The position numbers and the translations under genes are program-made. The notes under the pieces were generated by a model. That model was not told the origin of the DNA. It worked only from the letters and a program-made list of their open reading frames with translations, and searched no databases. Shown piece by piece: positions 31,197 to 39,474 of a stretch of 40,814 nt of DNA (position 1 is the first letter of the stretch; every line of letters starts with the position of its first letter). This DNA comes from Mageeibacillus sp. UBA5747 (GTDB lineage Bacteria; Bacillota; Clostridia; Saccharofermentanales; UBA5734): the NCBI GenBank assembly GCA_002419145.1, contig DIFN01000058.1, positions 5,961-46,774 on the forward strand, read 5' to 3'.

Positions 31197-32645
31197 ATGG
31201 ACCGAGCCCAGTTAAATGATACGATTGCAGCCAGTGCCACGCCGCCGGGAACGAGCGGAGTGGCACTGATTCGCTTGTCAGGACCTGCCAGCAAGGCTGT
31301 TGCCGCAGCTATTTTTCGCCCGCAGAGCCCTCGTTTTCCAGCGGCCGATGCCATGCCTGGCTACACCTGTGCTCCGGGCTGGATTGTCGATCCGCTCTCT
31401 GCCGCCCCTGAGCCGCTGGATCAGGTTGTTCTGACTCATTTTTCCGCTCCTCACTCTTTCACGGGTGAGGATGTCTACGAAATTACCTGCCACGGCGGAA
31501 CGGCTGTCCGCCAGGCCATCCTGGACCTGTTATTTGGTCTTGGAGTCCAGCCAGCTGGCCCTGGCGAATTCACCCGCCGCGCTTTTCTCAATGGCAAACT
31601 GGATTTGGCCCAGGCTGAAGCCGTCATGGACTTGATTACAGCAACTGCCGGCAAGCGCGCCCAGGCTGCTGCCCGCCAGCTGCAGGGCAGGTTGTCTGGT
31701 GAAATCCGAGCTATTCGCGCAGAATTGTACAATCTGCTTGCCAGGCTGGAACTGGCCCTCGAGTATCCCGACCATGAAGACAGCCATGACGCGCAAGCGG
31801 ACCTGTCCGGCAGTCTGGCTGCTGTGATGACTCAAGTGGCGTCCCTGGCCGCCAGTTTTCGCCAGGGACGCCTGCTGTCCGAAGGGTTCACCGTTGTGAT
31901 CGTCGGCCGGCCCAATGCCGGCAAATCATCTCTCCTGAACACGCTGGCCGGCTTTGACCGAGCAATCGTTACCCCGGTGGCTGGCACGACCCGGGACACC
32001 GTCGAAGAACAGGTCGATATCGGGGGCATTCCCGTCCGACTGATCGACACAGCCGGATTGCGGGAGACGTCTGACCTGGTTGAACGAATCGGTGTCGACC
32101 GTGCCCGTTCAGCCATTCTTGAGGCTGACCTTATCTTGTGGCTGATTTCACCGCCAGATGACTGGACAGGCGATTTGTCCCAGCTGGACATGTCCAGGTT
32201 GGACAAGGAACTGGATGAGCTGCGCGACCTGGCCGAAAAAACCGAAGCCCTGTTGCTTGTGGCTGGGAAAGAGGATCTTGCTGCCAGTGCCCCTTTGCGC
32301 GAATGGCTGGCCAACGAATTACCTGATTTACCGCTGGTTCCATTTTCCGCCCAGACCCGCGAAGGACTGCCTGCCATCCGCCAGGCGATCGTGGACCGGT
32401 ATAATCGCGCAGGCAATGCCCAAGCCGATGAGGCACTGGTCACATCCAGCCGGCACAAAGCCTGCCTGGACAAGACGCTTTTCAGTCTGGAGGCGGCTGC
32501 TCTGGAACTCGAACGGGGCGACCTGCTTGATCTCGTTGCAGCTTTGGTGCGCAGTGCCTTGGACAACTTGGCCGAAATCACAGGTGACCTGGTCAGTGAG
32601 ACTCTGATCGAAACCATTTTCAATCGCTTTTGTGTCGGTAAATGA
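31197..32645 (+). CDS. mnmE: tRNA uridine-5-carboxymethylaminomethyl(34) synthesis GTPase MnmE
   Basis: Together with MnmG this enzyme modifies U34 of several tRNAs (cmnm5U). The 482-residue product has the N-terminal folate-binding domain (DTIAASATPPGTSGVALIRL), a helical domain and an embedded G domain. That domain shows P-loop GRPNAGKSSLLNTL, switch TTRDT and DTAGLRET. The invariant C-terminal C-x-G-K is present as FCVGK. The G4 motif, normally NKxD, reads GKED (LLLVAGKEDL), so the guanine-contacting Asn is replaced by Gly. ATG 31197 is favoured because AGAGG is 8 bases upstream; ATG 31191 is only 2 bases from it. mnmG follows after 62 bases. Confidence 0.93.
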   Translation: MDRAQLNDTIAASATPPGTSGVALIRLSGPASKAVAAAIFRPQSPRFPAADAMPGYTCAPGWIVDPLSAAPEPLDQVVLTHFSAPHSFTGEDVYEITCHGGTAVRQAILDLLFGLGVQPAGPGEFTRRAFLNGKLDLAQAEAVMDLITATAGKRAQAAARQLQGRLSGEIRAIRAELYNLLARLELALEYPDHEDSHDAQADLSGSLAAVMTQVASLAASFRQGRLLSEGFTVVIVGRPNAGKSSLLNTLAGFDRAIVTPVAGTTRDTVEEQVDIGGIPVRLIDTAGLRETSDLVERIGVDRARSAILEADLILWLISPPDDWTGDLSQLDMSRLDKELDELRDLAEKTEALLLVAGKEDLAASAPLREWLANELPDLPLVPFSAQTREGLPAIRQAIVDRYNRAGNAQADEALVTSSRHKACLDKTLFSLEAAALELERGDLLDLVAALVRSALDNLAEITGDLVSETLIETIFNRFCVGK

Positions 32646-32707
32646 CACGTTTGAAGCTGCCGGCAAACAGGCCTTGCTGGCTGGAACTGAGGTAGACAAG
32701 ACAAACC

Positions 32708-34678
32708 ATGCTGACAATCGGACAAGCTTTGCAGCGGCCGGGTGCTTATCTGGCTGACGCCTATGATATCGCCGTGATCGGTGCCGGACATGCTGGCTGC
32801 GAAGCCGCCCTGGCTGCCGCCCGCCTGGGCTGCCAGACGATCCTGTTTGCCATCAATCTGGACTCCGTTGGCAACATGCCCTGCAACCCCAATATTGGCG
32901 GTACGGCTAAGGGCCAGCTGGTGCGCGAAATCGACGCCCTGGGCGGCGAAATGGGCCGGGCTGCCGACAAGGCCATGATCCAGTTCCGGATGCTCAATCA
33001 ATCGCGCGGTCCAGCTGTCCTGTCACCACGGGCTCAGATCGATCGCCGCAAGTACCAGACAGTCATGAAGCAGACCCTTGAACAGACCGAAAATCTGGAC
33101 TTGCGCCAGTCTGAAGTGGTCGAAATTCTGGTTGAGCCTGCCTCTTATGATCAGACAGAGGGTCAGGATGGTGTAACGCTCCAGGTCACTGGAGTCATGA
33201 CCCGGACGGGTGCCATCTACCCGTGCCAGAAAGCGATCCTGACGACAGGAACCTATCTCGAAGGTAAAATCATCATCGGCAGTTGCCAGTACAGCGGCGG
33301 TCCAGATGGCATGTTCCCATCCATTGGCTTGTCGGACTCGCTGCGTGGCATCGGTCTCGATCTGGTCCGCTTTAAAACTGGCACACCGGTGCGTCTGAAC
33401 TTTCGCACCATCGATTTCAGCCAGACAGAACGCCAGGAGGGCGATGCCCAGGTAATACCCTTTTCCTTTGAGCATGAGGAAGACCCAGCTTACACCCAGA
33501 TCGAGCAGCAGCCCTGCTACCTGACCTGGACGACTTCTGCAACCAGGCAGGAGGTCGTGGACAATCTCCATCGCTCACCTCTGTTCAGTGGTGCAATCGA
33601 AGGGATCGGTCCTCGCTATTGTCCTTCGATCGAGGACAAATTCGTCAAGTTCAAGGACAAGGAGCGGCATCAGGTCTTCATTGAACCCATGGGGCGCGAT
33701 ACGTATGAAATGTACCTCCAGGGCATGTCGAGCAGCATGCCGGAGGATGTCCAGGTCCGAATGATGCGGTCTTTGCCTGGCCTTTCAAATGCCAGAATCA
33801 TGCGCAGTGCCTACGCCATCGAATACGACTGCCTTGACCCGACCGGACTGCGCCTGACCCTTGAGACCAAAGCTGTGCGCGGCCTTTACAGCGCCGGCCA
33901 GGTCAATGGCACCTCTGGCTATGAAGAAGCTGCTGCCCAGGGCCTTGTCGCCGGAATCAACGCCGTGCGCAAGCTGAAGGGCCAGACCCCGGTCGTAATC
34001 GACCGCTCCCAGGGCTACATCGGGGTCCTGATCGATGACCTGGTAACCAAAGGAACCAACGAGCCCTACCGCATGATGACGTCACGGGCTGAATATCGCC
34101 TGGTCCTGCGCCAGGACAATGCCGACCGCCGCCTGACGCCGCTGGGACATGAATTGGGCCTGATCAGTGAGGATCGATATGACCGCTATCTGGCCAAGCA
34201 AGCCCGGATTGCGGCAGAAAATGAACGATTCCGCAAGACCCGGGTTGCCCCGGGCGAAAAGGTCAATGGGCTGCTCGAGCGTCTGGGCAGCACGCCGCTC
34301 AAACCCGGGGCCGGAACCAGCCTGGCTGATTTGCTGCGCCGCCCGGAAATCCATTGCGACGATCTGGCTCCGATCGACCCAGACCGGCCCGAATTATCCG
34401 CAGCCGAGCGCTTTGCGGTCGAAGTCGATTTGAAATATGAAGGGTATATCCGACTGGAACAGGAGCGCATCGACCGCTTCCTGCGCCTGGAGCACCGTGA
34501 GCTTCCGGAGACGATCGATTACGCTGCGATTACCGGTCTGCGCCTGGAAGCCCGCCAGAAACTGTCCCGCCTCAAGCCAGCCTCGATCGGGCAGGCCAGC
34601 CGGATATCGGGCGTTTCTCCAGCTGATATCGCCGTCCTTTTAGTTTATCTCGATTCCAAAGGTGCGCCCCATGCCTGA
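32708..34678 (+). CDS. mnmG: tRNA uridine-5-carboxymethylaminomethyl(34) synthesis enzyme MnmG
   Basis: This FAD-containing partner of MnmE has 656 residues. It shows the FAD-binding motif DIAVIGAGHAGCEAALAAAR (about residues 20-39), then the invariant MPCNPNIGGTAKGQLVREID. The family stretch LPGLSNARIMRSAYAIEYD and the conserved SAGQVNGTSGYEEAAAQG follow, with a C-terminal helical domain that binds MnmE and tRNA. A GAGGT site lies about 13 bases upstream, rather far. The first ten or so residues precede the usual N-terminus, so the true start could differ slightly, but no better one is visible. It overlaps rsmG by 8 bases. Confidence 0.95.
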   Translation: MLTIGQALQRPGAYLADAYDIAVIGAGHAGCEAALAAARLGCQTILFAINLDSVGNMPCNPNIGGTAKGQLVREIDALGGEMGRAADKAMIQFRMLNQSRGPAVLSPRAQIDRRKYQTVMKQTLEQTENLDLRQSEVVEILVEPASYDQTEGQDGVTLQVTGVMTRTGAIYPCQKAILTTGTYLEGKIIIGSCQYSGGPDGMFPSIGLSDSLRGIGLDLVRFKTGTPVRLNFRTIDFSQTERQEGDAQVIPFSFEHEEDPAYTQIEQQPCYLTWTTSATRQEVVDNLHRSPLFSGAIEGIGPRYCPSIEDKFVKFKDKERHQVFIEPMGRDTYEMYLQGMSSSMPEDVQVRMMRSLPGLSNARIMRSAYAIEYDCLDPTGLRLTLETKAVRGLYSAGQVNGTSGYEEAAAQGLVAGINAVRKLKGQTPVVIDRSQGYIGVLIDDLVTKGTNEPYRMMTSRAEYRLVLRQDNADRRLTPLGHELGLISEDRYDRYLAKQARIAAENERFRKTRVAPGEKVNGLLERLGSTPLKPGAGTSLADLLRRPEIHCDDLAPIDPDRPELSAAERFAVEVDLKYEGYIRLEQERIDRFLRLEHRELPETIDYAAITGLRLEARQKLSRLKPASIGQASRISGVSPADIAVLLVYLDSKGAPHA

Positions 34679-35435
34679 TTCCAGCATTGCTTTGCCGCGC
34701 ACACCGGATCTGGGTGGTCATCTGGGACGGATCGATTCCTACCTGGCCGAACCACTCCACACTGAGCAGCAGCAACAGCTGCTGCGCTATGCCCGCCTGC
34801 TGCGCGAGTGGAACGAAAAACTCAATTTGACCGCGATCCTTGACGATGAAGGCATCGCAGTGCGCCATTTCCAGGACTCCCTGACCATCGTCCCGTTGAT
34901 CCGAGCGTACCAGTCCCGAAATCCAGGCACACTGCGACTGGCAGATGTCGGAACCGGTGCTGGCTTCCCCGGCCTGGTGCTGAAAATCGCCTGTCCCGAG
35001 CTCGACGTGGTCCTGATCGATGCCCTGAGCAAGCGTTTGAAGTTTCTCGATGCCGTGATTGCAGAGCTTGGACTTCAGGGCGTCCGCACGATTCATGCCC
35101 GGGCAGAGGATGCCGGCCGGATGAAAAATCTGCGCGAGCAATTCGACTTTGTCGTCGCTCGTGCGGTTGCTGCTTTGCCGGTCCTGGCCGAGTACTGCCT
35201 GCCTCTGGTGCGAAAGAATGGCCAGTTTATTGCCATGAAAGCCCAAGCTGAAGATGAGATCTCAGCTGCTCAGAAGGCCGTGGTGACCCTGGGTGGCAAC
35301 AAACCCCGCGTGCACTCCTTCCTGCTTCCTGGCACCGACATGCAACGCACCCTGATTACTGTAGATAAAGTCCGTCAGACACCACCCGCTTATCCGCGCA
35401 AAGCCGGCAAAGTGGAACAAAATCCGCTTCAATGA
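34671..35435 (+). CDS. rsmG: 16S rRNA (guanine-N7) methyltransferase RsmG
   Basis: This enzyme methylates G527 (E. coli numbering) of 16S rRNA using SAM. The 254-residue protein has the SAM-binding motif LADVGTGAGFPGLVLKIACP (about residues 89-108) and the preceding EWNEKLNLTAI segment with the RHFQDSL motif. It also has the family's FVVARAVAALPVLAEYCLPL block. ATG 34671 is supported by AAAGGTG 7 bases upstream; a GTG at 34662 is an alternative start. The start lies inside the mnmG end. The stop codon TGA (35433-35435) also forms the TGn of the gyrA extended -10. Confidence 0.94.
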   Translation: MPDSSIALPRTPDLGGHLGRIDSYLAEPLHTEQQQQLLRYARLLREWNEKLNLTAILDDEGIAVRHFQDSLTIVPLIRAYQSRNPGTLRLADVGTGAGFPGLVLKIACPELDVVLIDALSKRLKFLDAVIAELGLQGVRTIHARAEDAGRMKNLREQFDFVVARAVAALPVLAEYCLPLVRKNGQFIAMKAQAEDEISAAQKAVVTLGGNKPRVHSFLLPGTDMQRTLITVDKVRQTPPAYPRKAGKVEQNPLQ

Positions 35436-35441
35436 TATAAT
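35433..35441 (+). promoter_or_regulatory. Extended -10 promoter of gyrA
   Basis: TGA-TATAAT (35433-35441) is a perfect extended -10 that overlaps the rsmG stop codon. The -35 region is weak (TGGAAC at about 18 bases). It would let gyrA be expressed apart from the upstream tRNA/rRNA-modification genes. The leader is about 40 bases, with an AGGAGG site. Confidence 0.6.
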
Positions 35442-35486
35442 AGATAGGTTAAAACGATTCGCCCGTGACAGGAGGCAAACACAAGC

Positions 35487-38126
35487 ATGGCTGACGAGCT
35501 GGATCGCGCCCAGAACTCCGCGAACCTCGACAAAAGAGACCTGCAGAAGCAGAAAGAAGCAGCGGTTGACGCCGCATTCCGTAATCCATTCAATACGATC
35601 ATCCCGATCGATCTTGAAGACGAAATGAAAAAATCATTCATCGACTATGCGATGAGTGTTATTTCAGACCGCGCCTTGCCAGACGTCCGTGACGGTTTGA
35701 AGCCCGTTCACCGCCGCATTCTCTACTCGATGTTCACCCAGGGCTTCACTCCGGACAAGTCCTACCGCAAATGCGCCACCACCGTCGGCGACGTCCTGGG
35801 CCGGTTCCACCCGCACGGAGACGCAGCCGTCTATGACACCATGGTTCGCATGGCGCAGGATTTCTCACTGCGCCACATGCTTATCGATGGCCACGGCAAC
35901 TTCGGTTCGCGCGACGGCGATCCGCCAGCTGCTTACCGATACACGGAGGCCCGTTTGTCTAAGATCTCGCTCGAAATGATGAGCGACATCAATAAGAACA
36001 CCGTCGATTTCAAGCCCAACTTTGACGAGCATGAAATGGAGCCGATCGTCCTGCCGGCCCGCTTCCCCAACCTGCTGGTCAATGGCTCGACCGGCATAGC
36101 AGTTGGCATGGCGACTAACATCCCGCCCCACAACCTGCGCGAAGTCATCGATGGTGTGATCCTGCTGATGGAAAAACCCGAAGCGACTGTCGAAGAACTC
36201 ATGACAGTTATCAAGGGACCAGACTTCCCCACCCGGGGAACCATCCTGGGAATTTCCGGCATCCGCGAAGCCTATCGCACGGGCCGTGGCCGCATTGTCG
36301 TCCGGGCTAACACCGACATCGAACCGATGAAAAACAATCGCCAGCGCATCATCGTCCGGGACTTGCCCTACATGGTCAACAAAGCCCGCTTGATCGAGCG
36401 CATCGCCGAACTGGCCAAGGACAAGAAAGTCGAAGGTATATCGGACATTCGTGACGAGTCTGACCGCAACGACGCCGTCCGCATTGTCATCGAACTCAAA
36501 AAAGATGCCAATGCCAGCGTCGTTCTGAATCAGCTGTACAAGAACACCCAGCTCCAGGATGCCTTCAACGCGAACATGCTCGCTCTGGTCCCGGATGAGC
36601 TCGGGCGGTTTGAACCGAAAATCGTCAACCTGCGCGAAAGCCTGACCTACTACATCGAACACCAGAAAGAAGTCACCCGCCGCCGCATCCGCTTCGATCT
36701 CGAAAAAGCTGAGGCGAGGCGTCACATTGTCGAAGGCCTGCGCATCGCCATCGACCATATTGACGAAGTCATCGCCATCATCCGCAGCTCCAGAAGCGAA
36801 GATCAGGCCAAAGAGCGCCTGACTGAACGCTTTGAATTCTCGGACAAGCAAGCCCAGCACATCGTCGACATGCGCCTCGGCCGCCTGACCGGTCTCGAAC
36901 GTGAGAAACTCGAGAACGAGTTTAGCGACTTATGTGAAAAGATCGAATACTTCCAACGCCTGCTCGCCGAAGAATCCCTGTTGCTTGGTGTCATCAAGGA
37001 CGATCTGCTCGACGTAGCCCGCCGTTTCGGCGATGAACGCCGCACCGCGATCGAGAGCATGGGTGACGATGAGATCGATGACGAATCCCTGATCCAGGAA
37101 GCTTCGATTGTCGTCACGCTGACCCATTTTGGCTATGTCAAGCGCATGCCGGTTGACACTTACAACATCCAGCACCGCGGCGGCCGCGGTGTCACGGGCA
37201 TGGCCACCCGCGAGGAAGATTTCGTCCAGACCATCCTGACGACCTCGACCCATGCCATGCTGCTCTTCTTCACCAACAAGGGCAAATCCTACCGCCTGAA
37301 AGGCTATCAGATCCCCGAAGCCGGGCGTCAGGCCAAGGGCATGGCCATCGTCAATTTGCTCGCGCTCGACAGTGACGAGAAGATTCGTGCCATCATCCCG
37401 ATCCAGAGCTTTGACCAGGGCGGCTGCCTGATGATGGCCACCAAATCAGGCATCGTCAAAAAGACCGACCTGGCTGAGTATTCCAATATGAACCGCAATG
37501 GCCTGATCGCGATCAACCTGCGTGAAGATGACGAACTGATCGGCGTCCAGCTGACCGAAAGCCATAACGACATCGTCCTGGTCACCCGTGAAGGCATGTC
37601 GATCCGTTTTGATGACGAAGATGTCAGGGCGACTGGCCGCAATACGCAAGGCGTACGCGGCATCACGCTCGATGATGGAGACGAAGTCGTTGGCATGGCT
37701 CCGACTGTGCCAGGCAAAACAATCCTGGTTGTCTCGGAACGTGGTTTTGGCAAGCGTACCGAGCTAGATGAATACCGCATCCAGTCCCGTGCTGGCAAAG
37801 GCCTGATCACCTACAAACCATCCGAGAAAACCGGCAGCTTGGCGGGCATCGCCCTGGTTGATGACAGCAATGACCTGATCCTGGTCAGCGATACCGGTAT
37901 CATCATCCGCATGTCCGCAGCCGAAATCCCGATCCTCTCCAGAAACACCCAGGGTGTGCGCTTGATGCGCACCGGCGCAGGCAAAGTCGTCGACCTCGCC
38001 ATCGTCGAGCATGAAGAACCCGGGGAAGAAGCAGCAGACGAGGACCTGACTTTGGGCGAAGGTGAAGCAGACGACACCAACGATGCACCTGTCGAACCAG
38101 CAGCAGAGACTCCAGAGGAAACCTGA
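35487..38126 (+). CDS. gyrA: DNA gyrase subunit A
   Basis: This is the breakage-reunion subunit of the type II topoisomerase that introduces negative supercoils. Its 879 residues carry the full N-terminal domain, with catalytic Tyr152 in AYRYTEARLSKI. The quinolone region HPHGDAAVYD has Ala113 where E. coli has Ser83, and Asp117 at the Asp87 position. The C-terminal beta-pinwheel contains the GyrA box as QHRGGRG (near base 37170), the mark of gyrase rather than topoisomerase IV. The last 40 residues are acidic. The N-terminus has an extra charged segment of about 35 residues before FNTIIPIDLEDEM. gyrB is not in the window; gyrA is placed directly after rsmG and followed by a strong terminator. 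Confidence 0.97.
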   Translation: MADELDRAQNSANLDKRDLQKQKEAAVDAAFRNPFNTIIPIDLEDEMKKSFIDYAMSVISDRALPDVRDGLKPVHRRILYSMFTQGFTPDKSYRKCATTVGDVLGRFHPHGDAAVYDTMVRMAQDFSLRHMLIDGHGNFGSRDGDPPAAYRYTEARLSKISLEMMSDINKNTVDFKPNFDEHEMEPIVLPARFPNLLVNGSTGIAVGMATNIPPHNLREVIDGVILLMEKPEATVEELMTVIKGPDFPTRGTILGISGIREAYRTGRGRIVVRANTDIEPMKNNRQRIIVRDLPYMVNKARLIERIAELAKDKKVEGISDIRDESDRNDAVRIVIELKKDANASVVLNQLYKNTQLQDAFNANMLALVPDELGRFEPKIVNLRESLTYYIEHQKEVTRRRIRFDLEKAEARRHIVEGLRIAIDHIDEVIAIIRSSRSEDQAKERLTERFEFSDKQAQHIVDMRLGRLTGLEREKLENEFSDLCEKIEYFQRLLAEESLLLGVIKDDLLDVARRFGDERRTAIESMGDDEIDDESLIQEASIVVTLTHFGYVKRMPVDTYNIQHRGGRGVTGMATREEDFVQTILTTSTHAMLLFFTNKGKSYRLKGYQIPEAGRQAKGMAIVNLLALDSDEKIRAIIPIQSFDQGGCLMMATKSGIVKKTDLAEYSNMNRNGLIAINLREDDELIGVQLTESHNDIVLVTREGMSIRFDDEDVRATGRNTQGVRGITLDDGDEVVGMAPTVPGKTILVVSERGFGKRTELDEYRIQSRAGKGLITYKPSEKTGSLAGIALVDDSNDLILVSDTGIIIRMSAAEIPILSRNTQGVRLMRTGAGKVVDLAIVEHEEPGEEAADEDLTLGEGEADDTNDAPVEPAAETPEET

Positions 38127-38157
38127 TCGAAACGACGTCAAGTCCGATCCGTTCGCA

Positions 38158-38197
38158 TAAAAGCCTCCCCGCAACAGCTGTTCCGGGGAGGCTTTTT
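38158..38197. terminator. Bidirectional terminator after gyrA
   Basis: An 11-pair perfect stem, AAGCCTCCCCG (38161-38171) with CGGGGAGGCTT (38184-38194), is flanked by A-rich sequence on the left and T-rich sequence on the right. It should stop transcription from gyrA and could also act for ldh from the other side. Confidence 0.9.
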
Positions 38198-38219
38198 CAG
38201 TACATTCGAGAAAGACAGC

Positions 38220-38253
38220 AAAGCCCCCGGCACATTTGAGAGCCAGGGGCTTT
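38220..38253 (-). terminator. Terminator-like hairpin after ldh
   Basis: AAAGCCCC-C-GGC (38220-38231) pairs with GCC-A-GGGGCTTT (38242-38253), with one mismatch and a ten-base loop, 46 bases past the ldh stop on the minus strand. The following minus-strand sequence is moderately T-rich (TTTGCTGTCTTTCTC), so termination may be partial and backed by the gyrA hairpin. Confidence 0.6.
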
Positions 38254-38298
38254 GCGCAACCTTTAATTTGAATGAATCAGTCCGGAACTGCGAATTTC

Positions 38299-39261
38299 TT
38301 ACAGATCCTTGACTTCGTTAATGATCGAGCGGACCGCATTGGCGGAAATTTTCATAAGTTCCTTTTCGTTGTCGGTCAGGTCGATTTCGAGGACGCGTTC
38401 GACGCCATTCATGGAAATGATTGAAGGGACATTGACGACGACATCGGATTCACCATATTCACCATTGAGTACGGTACCGACCGTGCGGACCGTGCTGGCG
38501 CCTTTAAGGATCGATTCACAGATCGTGTTGACCGCAATGGCGACACCATAGAAGGTCGCACCTTTGCGCTTGATGATCTCGGCACCGGCCTTCTTGGTAT
38601 TTTCGATGATCTCGGCCTTCTCTGCCTCCGTGAAGGTAATGCCAGCGGTGGCGCAGTATTCGTCGATCTTGAGACCGGCGATGTTGGTGGCGCTCCACGC
38701 CGGGAACTGGGAATCACCATGTTCACCGATCATATAGCCATGGACGTTTCTGACGTCGACGTCAAGCTTTTCGCTCAGGAGATAACGGAAACGGGCGCTG
38801 TCGAGGACCGTTCCGGAACCGATGACCATACCCTTTGGCAGGCCAGACCATTTCGAGATCATGTAGGTCATGACGTCGACTGGATTGGAGACGACCAGGA
38901 TGACACCGCCGTTATAATATTTCATGATGCTTTCAGTGATCATCTTGCCCAAGGCCACATTTTTCTTGGCCAGATCGAGACGGGTTTCGCCGGGCTTTCT
39001 CGGAATGCCTGCCGTAATGACGATGACATCGCAACCGGCTACATCGCTGTAGTCGCCTGCCTTGATTTCCATCTGGCCCAGAAACGGCAGGCCGTGGTTG
39101 ATGTCCATCGCTTCGCCGATCGCCTTTTCTGCATTGACGTCAATGATGACGAGTTCACTGGCCAACTGCTTGATCGAAGCAGCATAAGCAATGGATGCAC
39201 CGACTGAACCGGCACCGATGATGGCAATCTTGCTGCCAGACTTCTTAGATAAATGTGACAT
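38299..39261 (-). CDS. ldh: L-lactate dehydrogenase (lactate/malate dehydrogenase family)
   Basis: This NAD-dependent 2-hydroxyacid dehydrogenase of 320 residues is cytosolic and reduces pyruvate to lactate in fermentation if it is a true LDH. The NAD motif IAIIGAGSVGASIAYA lies near residues 12-27, with Asp41 favouring NAD. The catalytic His is in MIGEHGDSQFPAW and the substrate Arg in GETRLDL (Arg94). The specificity loop reads GIPRKPGETR, so residue 88 is Arg where classical LDHs have Gln102; Arg is the malate dehydrogenase choice. The rest of the sequence (GETRLDL rather than G-M-S-R-x-D-L, GSGTVLDSARFRYLL) is LDH-like. ATG 39261 follows an AGGGGGAA site; an in-frame ATG at 39333 coincides with the -35 box. 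Confidence 0.9.
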   Translation of the reverse strand: MSHLSKKSGSKIAIIGAGSVGASIAYAASIKQLASELVIIDVNAEKAIGEAMDINHGLPFLGQMEIKAGDYSDVAGCDVIVITAGIPRKPGETRLDLAKKNVALGKMITESIMKYYNGGVILVVSNPVDVMTYMISKWSGLPKGMVIGSGTVLDSARFRYLLSEKLDVDVRNVHGYMIGEHGDSQFPAWSATNIAGLKIDEYCATAGITFTEAEKAEIIENTKKAGAEIIKRKGATFYGVAIAVNTICESILKGASTVRTVGTVLNGEYGESDVVVNVPSIISMNGVERVLEIDLTDNEKELMKISANAVRSIINEVKDL

Positions 39262-39304
39262 GTGTGTTCCCCCTAAAATCATTGGCCAAAAAATGGTCAA
39301 GCAT

Positions 39305-39333
39305 ATTGTAAAGCCCTTGTTTTGGGAATACAA
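39305..39333 (-). promoter_or_regulatory. Promoter of ldh
   Basis: On the minus strand TTGTAT (39333-39328) and TACAAT (39310-39305) are 17 bases apart. The leader would be about 37 bases, ending in AGGGGGAA. The rest of the 213-base gap to the alcohol dehydrogenase gene holds that gene's upstream region. Confidence 0.65.
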
Positions 39334-39432
39334 GCGTTTACGGAAAAACAGGAAGACTCAAAAAGCGATTTTGGAATCCGGGCTCTGTTGCAATAGACAC
39401 CTCGAATCGATGTGATCAGGTGTAAAATAGAC

Positions 39433-39443
39433 TTATCTGATAA
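39433..39443 (+). promoter_or_regulatory. Palindrome upstream of alcohol dehydrogenase
   Basis: TTATC-T-GATAA is a perfect 11-base palindrome nested in a larger ACTTAT-N9-ATAAGT inverted repeat (39431-39451). It lies about 20 bases before the CGGAGG ribosome-binding site of the alcohol dehydrogenase gene and just after a possible TAAAAT -10 (39423-39428) that has no good -35. It could be an operator or simply an A/T-rich leader element. Confidence 0.35.
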
Positions 39444-39474
39444 ATATAAGTAAAAATCATTCCGGAGGTATGAC

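Noticed and set aside
39311..39333. Rex operator over the ldh promoter
   Set aside because: TTGT and ACAA half-sites are present but spaced by 9 rather than 10 bases, and the inner bases do not match TTGTGA/TCACAA-type sites.
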